Source: Gonapodya prolifera JEL478
Taxonomy: Eukaryota; Monoblepharomycota; Monoblepharidomycetes; Monoblepharidales; Gonapodyaceae
NCBI GenBank assembly: GCA_001574975.1
Contig: KQ965813.1
Location: 3,451-43,629, forward strand
Direction: 5' to 3'
DNA: 40,179 nt
The position numbers and the translations under genes were made by a program. The notes beneath the pieces are model-generated. The model was given only the letters and a program-made list of their open reading frames with translations, was not told the origin of the DNA and searched no databases. Below, in pieces: positions 1 through 10,952 of this stretch; position 1 is the first letter of the stretch; each line of letters starts with the position of its first letter.

Positions 1-1700
1 GGCCGAGGGCCATCGGACGACGCGCGGGCGATGAGTTGGGGTCGTCGCTGCTCGGAGCTTCCTCTGGCTTGAGTCGCCCTCTTTGCGCCTCCAATGAAGG
101 ACAGCGGCCCGATGCCCAGGTCGTGCGAGGGCCGAGACGGGGACTCCACGGCGAGGGGCGAGTCCGCGTCCATTGTGCACGAATCGATGCGCTCGCCCGG
201 TGCGGACGGTGCGCGGGCTTCGTGGGCTTGAGTTGTGGCTCCCAATAAGGGCGGGTTTGGGTGATTCGCCGACTGCAAAACAGACCCTGCGAGTAGCTGA
301 AGCAACCGCGAGTGTCTCGAATTCCGCGAGTTCTTTGCGCTCTCTTTTCGCCGACTATCCTTCTTCAGGGCTGGAGTCTGTGCAGGTTCGCCTTTCCCCG
401 ACTCAAGGTCTTTTGATCTTCAAATATATTCAGTCCGCCTCAACATAACCCCCAGACGCGTATTCTCGCTCGGACCACTCATCCTCCCCTCATTTCATCT
501 CTAACTACCCGTGCCAAGGGGAAAAGCACAAATACCAACAACGCAAGGTTCATGTGGCGCAAACAACTTTGACCTTTTTCCGCAGATTTATCCACAAACT
601 CCACCCGAGCGGCCTGCCATCGATCACCAAGGTTAGGTGCTTCCTTCGCTTCATAATAGCGTGAAAATTGAATCAACAGCCCGCGAGCATCGATCAGCAG
701 ATGGACAGGTTAAGGACAGGTTATCCGCCGTTTTGCTGGAGCTGCATTTTGGGACATGGAACAAACGTCTCCACAAAACGTCTCCAAATGGATCCATCAG
801 CCCGGAGTAAGGCGATGGTAGCTTAAAGTAAACCCAAGCTTCCCACACCCTTGTGTCGAGTGATTGTACAATAGACTTTCGTTGAATTGGAAGCATTATT
901 CGACCGGAAGGTATTTCCCCTGCAACGTAATGCAATGGCAGCATCAAATACTACACTGTGTGGTTTTGCTGGACCACTCATGTATACCATCACGGAAGTG
1001 GGGTTGGGTTGGGAAATATTTTCGCCCAAGGATGACGTGCTCATTCCCTCGGCGGTCAATGCGAATTGATCAATTCCACGATTATGCAGCGAAAAAAAGA
1101 CTTGTGGCACTTTATATCATTGCGGGTTGGGCTGGGAAAACCTCTCGCCAAGAAGATGTGCTGATTCCCCGACTTGGCGGTCAATGCGCATTGAGCGTTT
1201 GCACACTTTGCCACAATAAAAATCTCACGGAGTGCATATCTGAATCCCTTCAGGATGGGGATAATGACGGTGGTGCATCCATTCCGTCAGGTGACAAAAA
1301 AAAAACGGCCCGAGATTTGTACCTGTATAAAAAGTACTTTTTCACCTGTAGGTCGAAAGCCCCAAAAGCCCGGATAATATGAAACTGGTCGAGAGCGGCA
1401 CAGCTAATTAGTATCGATCTCGCTTTCATCCGAGAAGGGCAGCGCAAAAAGGTGGCGATTCCTGTGCGGTCCAATAACTGCCCGTCGAATTTGTCACCCA
1501 ATCTTGGCGGAGCCCACCAATCCACCACTGCGATCACATATAGCGCATATAACCGCGATAGTATCTTCATCCTCTACAAGGCGATTGCTGCATCTCCTCG
1601 TGGGAGTGTAAGAATGAGGATTGGTGCCTGCGCAATGCGTGCAAACCTTGGCTGAACCCTTTACTAGTTTAGGCGGATCTTCGCCCTAAGGGCGCGGGGC
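1..1700. other. Left flank, no gene recognised
   Basis: Open frames here are short, overlap on both strands and resemble nothing I know; no convincing exon chain could be built. The only structure seen is a diverged direct repeat of about 70 bases (about 1003-1075 and 1125-1195, both containing a GGTTGGGNTGGGAAA-like start and ending in GCGGTCAATGCG) and a short doubled AAAACGTCTCCA at about 760-787. Confidence 0.5.
1003..1195. repeat. Diverged direct repeat pair of about 70 bp
   Basis: Two copies lie about 120 bases apart. Each has a G-rich start, then CGCCAAG or CGCCCAAG, then GATGACGTGCTCATTCCC or a close variant, and each ends with GGCGGTCAATGCG. The copies differ at many sites. No reading frame is conserved between them, so they look non-coding. 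Confidence 0.55.
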
Positions 1701-1702
1701 AG

Positions 1703-1780
1703 TTGATGAGAAATAAGTTGACCGACCGCTGTACCCCATCGGCATCGCAGTCTCCCTCTCCCTCGGTCGGCGGTTATAAG
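1703..1780 (+). promoter_or_regulatory. Promoter of the acetate-transporter gene
   Basis: A TTATAAG box at 1774-1780 lies 100 bases before the start codon. Upstream, TTGATGAGAAA (1703-1713) and a following CCG...CTGTNCCCC.TCGGCA block are also present, in the same order, in front of the decayed second copy. They are therefore either conserved control sites or simply duplicated with the gene. Confidence 0.5.
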
Positions 1781-1879
1781 GAGACGCTTGACCCTCTCAC
1801 CAACGGCACAGTTTCACAGCTTCAGCACCTTCAGCTCACCGCCCCCACCACCATCACCCACCACCCTCATATCGAGACG

Positions 1880-3016
1880 ATGGCATCCGACAAGTCTTCT
1901 CTCCCGTGGAACCCCGATGTTCCAATCAAGATCAACGCCCATGCAACCAGCGCTGTGAGTTCACCGAATGCCTTTGACCGCCTTCCCTACATCGATCCTC
2001 ACTCCCATGCCGACCCTTCGATGCCCACCCGACCCAGAACTCGCTCGCGTTCGGTCTCTTCGGCTTCGCAACCCAGGTCACCTTGGTCGGTCTTCTGAGC
2101 GCTGGTCTCATTGGTGGGTTCCCATCGCTCGCATCCTGGCTTTCGATGCTGAGTACTGACCGTAACCCCGACTGAACGCAACAGAAGGATCCGGTGCCGC
2201 CATCGTCTTCACCTTTTTCGTCGTCACGGGAGTGCTGCAACTCATCGTTGCTGGAATTCAGCTTACTGGAAGGGTGAGTGGCGACCGGGCTTCATACGTG
2301 AAGATGGTTGCCGTGAACAGTTTTGATTGTGTTCCCAGGGCGATCTCCTCGGAAACACCTCCATGATGACCTTCGGCGCGTACATTACCAGTTTGGGCGT
2401 GTTCAACCTTCTGGCGATGAGCGGTACGATCAACCCTGGTAAGCACGAAGCGTCTCCCCCACGCCCTTGTTGTCAGACAAACAACGCATCCTTACATTAG
2501 GTGGCCCCACCAAGGACGCCATGACCGCCGTGTTCTCGCTCTACACCTACGTCACCTTCGTGTTCCTCATCGCCGCACTGAAAACCACCGTCGCCACCGT
2601 GATCAACTTTGCTGGTGTTATGCTTCTGTTTGCTCTGTCGGTGAGTACGAGACTGGTAATATACTTACCCACGCGAGTATGTGTGCTCATCTGCTTGAAC
2701 TCATCACCAGGCTGCCGGGTCCCACACTGGAAGCGCTGCTATTAACACTGCGTCGGGTTGGGTAGGGATCTTCACCGGCATCTCCGTAAGTACCCCCTTC
2801 ATTCCTCATCACCCGACTACCCCACTCACCCACGCCACATCTTCGCACTTACAGGGCTACTACGCGGCCACCGGTCTCTTCCTCGGCGAATGGTTCCAGT
2901 ACCCCGTTCTTCCCGCCGGTGACTTGAGCGGATTCTGGATTCGCCGCGCCGAGAGAGCCAGGGCCGGCCGCGTTCAGTCCGAAGCGACTATTCTTGTCGC
3001 CCACGGATCTGTTTAG
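1880..3016 (+). CDS. Acetate transporter, GPR1/FUN34/YaaH (Ato) family
   Basis: This is a six-helix membrane protein of the family that carries acetate/succinate, with protons, across the plasma membrane of fungi. Seven exons fit perfectly: 1880-1954, 2038-2113, 2185-2273, 2339-2438, 2501-2640, 2711-2785 and 2855-3016. All junctions are GT-AG and phases agree, giving 238 aa, the usual family length. Hydrophobic segments follow one another from about residue 26 on. The family's central block is seen as LTGRGDLLGNTSMMTFGAY, and the tail motif as YYAATGLFLGEWFQYPVLPAGDL. The usual N-terminal NPxPLGL signature is altered to NSLAFGLFG, so substrate choice may differ. The start is chosen because it opens the first phase-0 exon and lies 100 bases past a TATA box. 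Confidence 0.85.
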
Positions 3017-3462
3017 TTCTTTTCACTGGTCATCACGCTTTTTTTATAAATACTGCACTTTACAATTTTGCATGTGATGTGAAATATCACCCTTTTCGAG
3101 ACGATACATATTCTGTTCCCATCGAGAGTTTTTTGTCAGGGAGGACGGGCGGGGGTGGGGAGTACATACTCCCACAATCCGTGTGATATGTCTCAACATC
3201 CGTGCATACGGAACGTCCTGTGATCCACGACGGGCGTCTCCAACAAAATTCGGGTTCAACCGAATGCTGTGGCATGTCATCGGCTACAGCCGCCGTTTCC
3301 CTCATGCCTGACCAGGTTCACGGGGTGATTGATGAGAAAAAGTGTGAGGGCCGACTCTGTCCCCCCGTCGGCAGGCTCTCCTTGCTTGGCATTTAAAAAG
3401 GCCCACAAGCGGAGCGGTCGTATTTCGTGACTACATACTCCATCGTTTCACAGAAAGCAAGC
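3017..3462. other. Intergenic region between transporter copies
   Basis: It holds the 3' flank of the intact transporter and the promoter of the decayed copy: TTGATGAGAAA at 3329-3339, a CTGTCCCCCCGTCGGCA block, and a TATA-like ATTTAAAAAG at 3391-3400. Nothing else was recognised. Confidence 0.5.
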
Positions 3463-4593
3463 ATGTAATCGGACAAGACTGGACCCTGGAGCGCTGATGT
3501 TCCCGTCAAAATGGATGTTCATGCAACGAGCGCTGTGAGTTCATTGAATCGGCTTACAGTCTAATACATTCGATGCTCACTGCCGTTGGTCAACCGGTCG
3601 AGTAGAACTCACTTGCGTTCGGTCTCTTCGGATTCGCGACACAGGTTACGTTGATAGGATCCCTCAGTGCGGGACTCATTGGTAGGCAGGCTTGGTTTGA
3701 ATCGTGTGTTTTGGCATCGAGTACTTAGTGTCAATACATAAACCCGGCGTGATCAACAGAAGGATCTGGAGCCGGAACTCATCTTCACCTTCTTCGTCGT
3801 AACGGGTGTACTTCAGTTGATTGTCGCTGGTATCCAGCTCACTGGAAAGGTGAGATCTGTTGTAGCATGGCCTCGTGCAACTGAAGGGGTGCCAGCCAAC
3901 AAAGGAGATTCTAAACTTTCCCCAGGGTGATCTCCTTGGTAATACCGCAATGATGACATTCGGGTCATATGTTACGACCTTGGGCGTTTACAATTTAATG
4001 GTGATGGCCGGTACCATTCAACCCGGTAAGTACAGTAACAGAGGCGTCACTTGTGTGAATATTGACGTACTCAAGCGACTCATCCACACTTTCAGGTGGC
4101 CACATTAAAAGAATCCATGACTGCCATTTTCTCTCTCTACACCTATAGCACGTTTGTGTTCCTTATCGCTACCCTGAAAATCAACATGGCATCATTCATC
4201 AACATGACTGGTGTTTTGCTTCTGTTTGCTCTTGCTAAGAGTACGGCGTGCACATCCCCACCAGAATCTCTGCTTATCATGTTGTGGTCGTTCCCAGGCC
4301 GCCGGTTCCCACACCGGGAGTGCTGCGATTAACACCGCGTCAGGTTGGGTTGGGGTCTTCACCGGAATCTTGGTGGGTTACTGATGTTGGTCCGCTCTTG
4401 GGGGCGCGTTCCAAAGCTTCAGTATCTTTGCTCTTAGGGATACTACTCTGTCACAGCCGTATTCCTTGGCGAGTGGTTCCAGTAACCCCTGTTGCCTGCA
4501 GGAGACTTGAGCGGTTACTGGATTCGACGAACGGAGGTCACACTTCGGGTCCAATATGAGGCTACAATTTCTGAAACAAACCACTCAGTATAG
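3463..4593 (+). pseudogene. Decayed tandem copy of the acetate transporter
   Basis: Exon order and intron positions match the intact gene upstream, and most encoded segments still align (for example SLAFGLFGFATQVTL and GDLLGNTAMMTFGSY). The copy is broken at several places: a TAA as the second codon (3466-3468); a +1 frameshift in the third exon near 3775; a second +1 shift at the start of the fifth exon near 4100; loss of the GT donor after that exon (GTGAGT became AAGAGT near 4236); and a TAA replacing a Tyr codon at 4483-4485. With five independent lesions it cannot make the transporter. Codon positions are still recognisable, so the loss is fairly recent. Confidence 0.85.
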
Positions 4594-4827
4594 TTCGCTA
4601 TCACTATAATTAATTATCATGCAGTCGGCTTGTTCAATTATATCGTACTCTGCAATTTCGCATTTTGGAACCGTAGCATTCCAGAATTTCTCTGCTTATT
4701 ACTGAGATGAGCTTTCTATCCGGAAGGCTTCCGTCTTTTTGGGAGAAGTCGTTGAAACTTGGTCGAGAGTTGCTGTGGACGCGTTCCCTTTCAGCTTGTC
4801 CGGTGGATCAAATTACACATTGTTTCG

Positions 4828-7800
4828 ATGGCAGACGAGGAGGACAAGGTAATGTCGGTGGAGAGCGACTCTCTGGACGAGCGTGCTTCTCGGGCTGTGA
4901 TGGGGACTGGAATGGATGCGCAAGCGCTGTACATCGAGAACAAGGAGCCTGCCGGACAGCGAACACGACTACAAAGGGATATACAGCAAAAGAACAACGA
5001 CCGAATGAATCAGATGTTGAGGAAGCAGGCCACAAACCTGGATTTCATTTCACAACATTTGTGCCTCTCAACTCTTCCCCTCCTTCCCCTCTTGAATCCC
5101 TCCGGTCCACAACCAAGGTTCGCGCAAAGCGTCTCGCACGTCTTGGTGGACCCACTCCAGGAGGCGCCTCGTCGTCGTCGAGCGCAGCCTCCGATCGACC
5201 TTTGAATCCCCAGAGTACAGCTTCCAGTAAACCAACGTTGACTCCTCTGCCGGTCCTCGCTGCCACCCCTGTGCCTCAAAAGTCTACTATAAAGGCGGTA
5301 GCGGTACAGAAACCCGTTGCGACACCGCAGAAGACCCCAACAACGGTGGCAACACCCTCAGCTACAACGTCGCCGGTTATACAGCAGGCCAAGAAACCAG
5401 GTCTTTCCCCGAAAGCGTACGTGGAGGCATTTTTAGCAGACCAGGATTTCGAGCACAAACTCGTGACGGGTATTCTTGGAGTCACCTTGAAAGTGAGTTC
5501 CCTTCATTCTTGTTTCGACCGCGTTTTAGGAACTTCTTCAATCATTTTCACCGCCACGTACCTTGCGTATCTATGTCAATTTAGGGAACTGCTCTTTCTT
5601 CAGATTTTCCTGTTCCTCGCTTCCCCCCTACTCCCACACCTGTACCTCAGCTCATTGACGAACTTGCCGATGACCCCAGTTCGATCGCCGACCCAGCATC
5701 CTTCAAACTCTCATCGTCAAACTTTGAAGCGGCCTTGTTTGCCCGCTTGAGCATGCCTTCGAACGCACTGGACCATTCGGAACCCCTTCCGGACTACCTG
5801 ATTGCGTGTTGGCGTCGGACGGGGGAGTGGAAACGCCGCCTCACGGGCGTCACGGCTCGAGTGGATGAGCTGGAAAAGGACACTGGAAGTGGCTCTGCAG
5901 ATGAAAGAGCGGTCCTTGTTTCCGCGGCGAGAGGCCTCATCTTGGAGAGGGAGGCTGATTTGATCCGATTCGTTGGATTGCTCGTGAACTATACCGGACT
6001 CATACTGGGTGAAGCGAGTGAGATGTTTAGCGTTCAAGAAAGGTTTGTTGGTCCTTTTCAGTCTTTGGAGATGATGCAGAGATTCATCATTTACTTGTTT
6101 TCCTTGACAGCGTTCGGTCCCTCGGACCTCGTTGTTTGGGCGGACATCTCCTGGTCCCAGACGCCGAAGAAGCAGAGAGGCGCGTTCCCAGGGGATTTCT
6201 TGCGGACATGGTAAAACAGTGAGCACATTTTGTCCACAAGCGTTGCATCGTGGAGACGTTACAAACCAAACTTAGATCCGATGCTAATACTGTTCCGGGG
6301 CTGCTGGGTCCACTTGTTCAATTTGTTTCGGACACAATGAGGGAGCGTGGCCTTGTCTCAAAAGGAAGCGAGTGGCAACTGCCCGTCAGAGCACTGGGAA
6401 ATCTCATATCAATCCCCGAGGTGGCAGCCCAGGTGCGATACGGTCTGAACCTCGATGAGTCAGTACTTGCAGACTAAACGGCCCGCCTTTTTTAGATACC
6501 TAAACTCCCAACGTTCAAGAGCGAGGGTATTGCCCCCAATCTCGTTGAGCGGGAAACAATCCTGGGTCCCTTTCTTACCGCCGGCTCGCTGATGCCAGAC
6601 TCAGATCCGGAACTGTCCTCGACTTATTTTGCTTCACCAGAAGGAACGATCCGGACTATTTCTGAGCGGTCCGACGAAGGAACGGAAGATTTGAATGACT
6701 ATGGTGGACGTAATCCCGGGGATGTGAAGAGTGCAGTGGAGAGTCTTCGTGGTATCGGAGGATCTCTACAGGTACTTCCAACACACTTCTCGACGACGCC
6801 AATTGCCGTTCAAGCTCATTTCATTGTTTTTGCAACTTTAGAGTGCAATCTTCAACACGATCGTAATGCCACTGATCAAAACATCGCCAGAAGCAAGAGA
6901 CGCCGTCCTCAGTTACATTGCGCAAAGCATTGCTGCGAACGAAGATCGTGCCAAGATGCAGTTTGATCACAGAGTGACCTCAACAGACGGTTTCTTGTTC
7001 GGAATTTTGCGCCATCTTCATCGCCTCGCCGAGCCATTCCTGGAGCCAAATTACTCGAAGTTGAGCCTCTTGGATCCGGACTACTTCTTCCGATCCTCTC
7101 GTTGGCCCAAACAGTTTGTGACTGGTATTACGCGTGTTGTCGCCGACGCACGTGAAGCAGAAGAGCGTTCGAAAGAACTGGAAGCCAAGTCCACCGGGAG
7201 CTACACGGCTCATTTCGTGTCTGAGGCCTTCCATCTTTCCCTTGCGAGCGCTCAGTACGGTGTAATGTCGGCGATAAGGTCCTTTGGTGGCATGTCGCGA
7301 CAACTGGGAGAGATCCGTCGTGCAATCGAGGGACTTCGACGAGGAAGGAGCGGGTGGAGTGAGCGAGAGAGACTTACGAACGAGGTGATGTTGCGCAGAC
7401 TTGCGGTGAGTTATTGGTTCGGTCGGACCGCTTCTGCGTCTACGTTGATACATTGTTGGTCTATTGCAGACGATGTATGACAAGTTCCTAGGGGACCGCT
7501 TTGCAACATCTTCGGCACTGCTCGACCCAAACTTTCTCCTCGTCCACCTCCGTCTGCTCTCATTCACTATCGCACACCTACTCCGCACCGCTCTCGTTGG
7601 TTTGGGAGCCAGCCCCACAGGGACCGACTGGCGCCTCGTAGCCCGCGGCATTACATTGAAAGTCCCAACTCCTACAGGAGAGCTTGACTTAGCTCATCTA
7701 CCGGATCCGCCTTCTGTTTGGAGATGCCTTCCGGAGTGGCTGGTAGACGATGTGTGCGAGTTCTACGTCTTCGTGTGCCGCAATGCGCTTCCAACCTTCG

Positions 7801-9533
7801 AGCAGTTCCAACGGGACGAAATCGTCACCTTGTGCATGTGGCTGCTGCTCAACCCGAAATGGGTCCGCAACCCTTACCTTAAAGCTAAACTCGTCGATGT
7901 GGTGGGTATTGATCGAAGTGGGATGCGATCTCCTGTTCGGCGCTCATCGGTACACTCCTACGCAGCTGTTTCATTTCACACAACCCATGTATCGCACTGC
8001 GGACGGCAGAGGTGTCGGAAGACTGGACGACATTTTCTCGTCACATCCCATGTGCAGGGAATACCTGGTTGAAGCGTTGACCAGGTTCTACGTCGGTGAA
8101 TTCGAGTGGATGTGGGGGTATACACGTTCTTGAGGCAAATGCCATTTTCCACATCCTAGATGTCGAACAAACCGGGACTCACACACAATTCTACGATAAG
8201 TTCAACATCCGATACAATATCTCCACCATTCTTCGCACCGTGTGGACCGACCAAAACCACCGGTCCCGGCTCGTCGCCTTGTCCCGCGATCGTGAGCTGG
8301 GAGGGTTCGTCCGGTTCGTCAACATGTTGGTCAACGACGTGACGTTCTTGTTGGACGAGGGGATTTCCAAGTTGGTAGAAATTCGCACGGTTCAACAGGA
8401 AATGGCGGATGCGCGGACTTGGGGTGCTCAAACTGAAGTACGTTCGCGAGTATTCGTCAACTCCTTGGAGACGGCATCGCTCACCCCATCGGTCTCTTAC
8501 CCAGGACCACCGCCGTGACAGGGAACAGGTACTCACCTCCGCAGAACGCCAAGCATCTTCGTATATGTCTCTTGCCAACGAGACCGTGAACATGTTTGCT
8601 CGAATGACAGGTGACGAGCACATTGCTGCAGCATTTGCGGCGCCCGAGTTGGTGGGAAGGATGGCGCTTATGCTGAACCACAATTTGGCGACGTTGGTCG
8701 GCCCGAAGTGTACCGAGTTGAAGGTGAGCGAGGTGTCATGGGTGGTTTGCCGCGGAGCGCCATTTCAACTGTGTTACGGTGACCGTTTAGGTTCAAAACC
8801 CTGACCGGTACTTCTTCAACCCCAAACGACTTCTCAATGAGCTTGTGCAGATCTATATGAACCTCAGCCGACGGGATGAGTTCGTCGTGGCTGTAGCACA
8901 GGACACGAGGAACTACAAGCGTGGGTTCTTCGAGAGGGCCAAAGACATCTTGGTAATGAGGACCAGAATGAGGAACGAAGTGGGTTATGGAAGACGATGT
9001 TGATGTGGGAGTACGGAGAGATTGATGACGTGTGTTATACAAGAACGAACTGCGTCCTCTTGAAGAGTTCGTATCCAAAGTTGATGCAGCCGTCATCGCT
9101 GGAGAACAGGAAGAAGAGGATATTGGGGATTTCCCCGACGAGTACCGAGGTGAGCTGTCGATGAACGAGGAGGTCTCAGATGGTGATCGGATCTTAACGT
9201 GACTTTCCAATATCAGACGCGATTCTTTACACACTCATGGAGGACCCCGTCCAACTTCCCTCGAGCAAGGCGATCGTGGATCGCTCCACGATTCGAACCC
9301 AGCTGCTCAACGACCCACACGACCCGTTCAACCGCCTGCCTCTTCGGTACGAAGAACTCGTGTCATGTAAGTTCATAAAAATGTGGCTGTGTTGGCGTTT
9401 GGTACAGCGATTTAACATTACTGATCTCCTCGCGATATCTTCTCCAGTGCCAGACCTCAAGAAAGAGATTTCGGAGTGGAAGGCTGCTCGTCGGAGACCA
9501 AGAGATGGCCCTGCGCCCATGGACCTGAGCTAA
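4828..9533 (+). CDS. UFD2: Ubiquitin conjugation factor E4 (Ufd2), U-box ligase
   Basis: Ufd2 extends ubiquitin chains on substrates already carrying one or two ubiquitins and works with the Cdc48/p97 segregase. Fifteen exons join with consistent phases: 4828-4848, 5118-5492, 5585-6042, 6111-6218, 6276-6432, 6496-6771, 6842-7405, 7470-7901, 7966-8095, 8160-8437, 8505-8723, 8791-8952, 9044-9149, 9217-9366 and 9448-9533, giving about 1173 aa. The N-terminus reads MADEEDK then VRAKRLARLGGP, the family's opening. A Ser/Pro/Thr-rich linker follows at about 20-110, then the Ufd2 core with the diagnostic TGTHTQFYDKFNIRY (8160 exon). The C-terminal U-box reads TLMEDPVQLPSSK, IDRSTI-like VDRSTIRTQLL and DPFNR. 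The 7-codon first exon was chosen because it restores the canonical N-terminus. Confidence 0.93.
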
Positions 9534-10004
9534 TGGACGTGTAGTCATACACATCAAACTCGAGAGAATACATTGCAACATTATATACCAAACAGTTCAC
9601 TTCTCATCCATTGTGCAAACCAGCGAACTAGGGGCACCGATGTCGTCGGATACATTCGTGATTGGAAGGCTTATACTAGCAGAAAAACGACTAGATATTT
9701 GCAAAACGAAACTCCGACAGTGACACGGGTGGAAGCAACGTCAGCATCGGAGGGACTTTTCTGTTTCATGAAAGTGCCTCAGGAGAAGGCAAACACAGTC
9801 GGACTGCAAAGACTATCTGGGCTTTGGGGGCTCCGCTTCTGAGAAATACGATGGCCGAGCACTGCGTAGGGTGATAGAGCGAGCAAACTTGTGTCGCAGT
9901 TCTTCCAATGTCCAAATGAATGAATTCCCGGATCACCGTCGGGTCTTGCGGGCCTTTAGTCATACAACAAATTAAGTGTGAAACTGAAGCATCTGTTACA
10001 TCGA
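9534..10004. other. Intergenic, between convergent UFD2 and glutaredoxin
   Basis: It holds the 3' ends of two convergent genes. No exon, RNA gene or repeat was recognised. Confidence 0.5.
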
Positions 10005-10705
10005 CTACAACTTCAAAGGGAAGAGCTTGGCGACCTCGTCCGACTCTCCCGCCAATATCAGCTTCAAAGCGCCGCGAGCCTCCGCGGCATGAATATCGTC
10101 GCATCCTCCGACGTGACGGTTTCGGATGAAGATGTTGGGGACTGTCGACTGGCGGGTGAGCTCGCGGAGGGCGGACTGCATGGCAGATCCTTGGGCTAGA
10201 GGAGTGGGTCAAGGGTTTCGTCTGGTTAGAACGACTTTGATCAGTAGATGCAGGAGACGAGTACGCACCATCTACGTCAAGCTCGACAGCGCTGAATTTG
10301 ACGCCGAGGCGGTTGAGCAGGGACTTTGCTTTGTTGCAATATCTGAAATGGGGTTCCGAAGGTTAGTTTGGGGTCACCGCGACAACACTAAAGACAATAT
10401 CGGTGGTGTTCTTTATGTCCGATGATTTTGCGGCGAGAAAAGGGAGTGCTGGCGATTGGATGGCCAGTGAAGGATGTCCGATGTAAATTCGCAAAAAGCC
10501 TCCGCGCAGAGTCCCCACGAACAGTCCACAGGTCCGATATCGGTCGCTTGACAACCACTCCGGTTCCTGGCATCATCAACCAAGGGACTCACGGGCAGTA
10601 TGACTTCGAGAACACCATGACCTCGTTCTCGTGAACGTATTTCAGGACCAGGTCCAGAACTTCCTTGGAGGACGAAGACGACGCGCCGCGCGAGAGCCAG
10701 GACAT
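10005..10705 (-). CDS. Dithiol glutaredoxin (CPYC active site)
   Basis: This is a small thiol-disulfide oxidoreductase that uses glutathione to reduce protein disulfides and mixed disulfides. Three exons on the minus strand (10705-10593, 10342-10269, 10195-10005) give 125 aa. The active site CPYC lies after a hydrophobic VMVFSKSY strand, and intron 1 splits its proline codon. The cis-Pro segment STVPNIFI and the glutathione-binding HVGGCDD follow, with the usual C-terminal helix. It lacks an obvious long targeting peptide (MSWLSRGASSSSSKEV), so it is probably cytosolic. The promoter is shared divergently with the gene starting at 10953. Confidence 0.92.
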
Positions 10706-10952
10706 TGCGAGGGGAAAGATGGGCGGGTGTTGGATGTGGGAGTGTGGTTGGAGATATCAGAGGCGTCGGCTGCGGTCGTTGACATAAGACAATTACGAAA
10801 GTCTTATTAGAATCTTGTTTCGTTGGGCGGAACGGAAATAAAGAAGGCACGTTTGTGTAATTGACGGGGTTTTATTTGCAAGAGTGTTGAGTTCGGTGTT
10901 TCGGAGATTCAATTGTGAAGGAAGTGGAAAGACTACACATTCGCCACCCAAA
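10706..10952. promoter_or_regulatory. Divergent promoter, glutaredoxin and gene H
   Basis: Only 247 bases separate the two outward-facing start codons, so both genes must be driven from here. No clear TATA box was found on either side. Confidence 0.45.

Noticed and set aside
9573-9842. An 89-codon open frame after UFD2
   Set aside because: No recognisable content, no splice structure, and it lies in the 3' flanks of two convergent genes.
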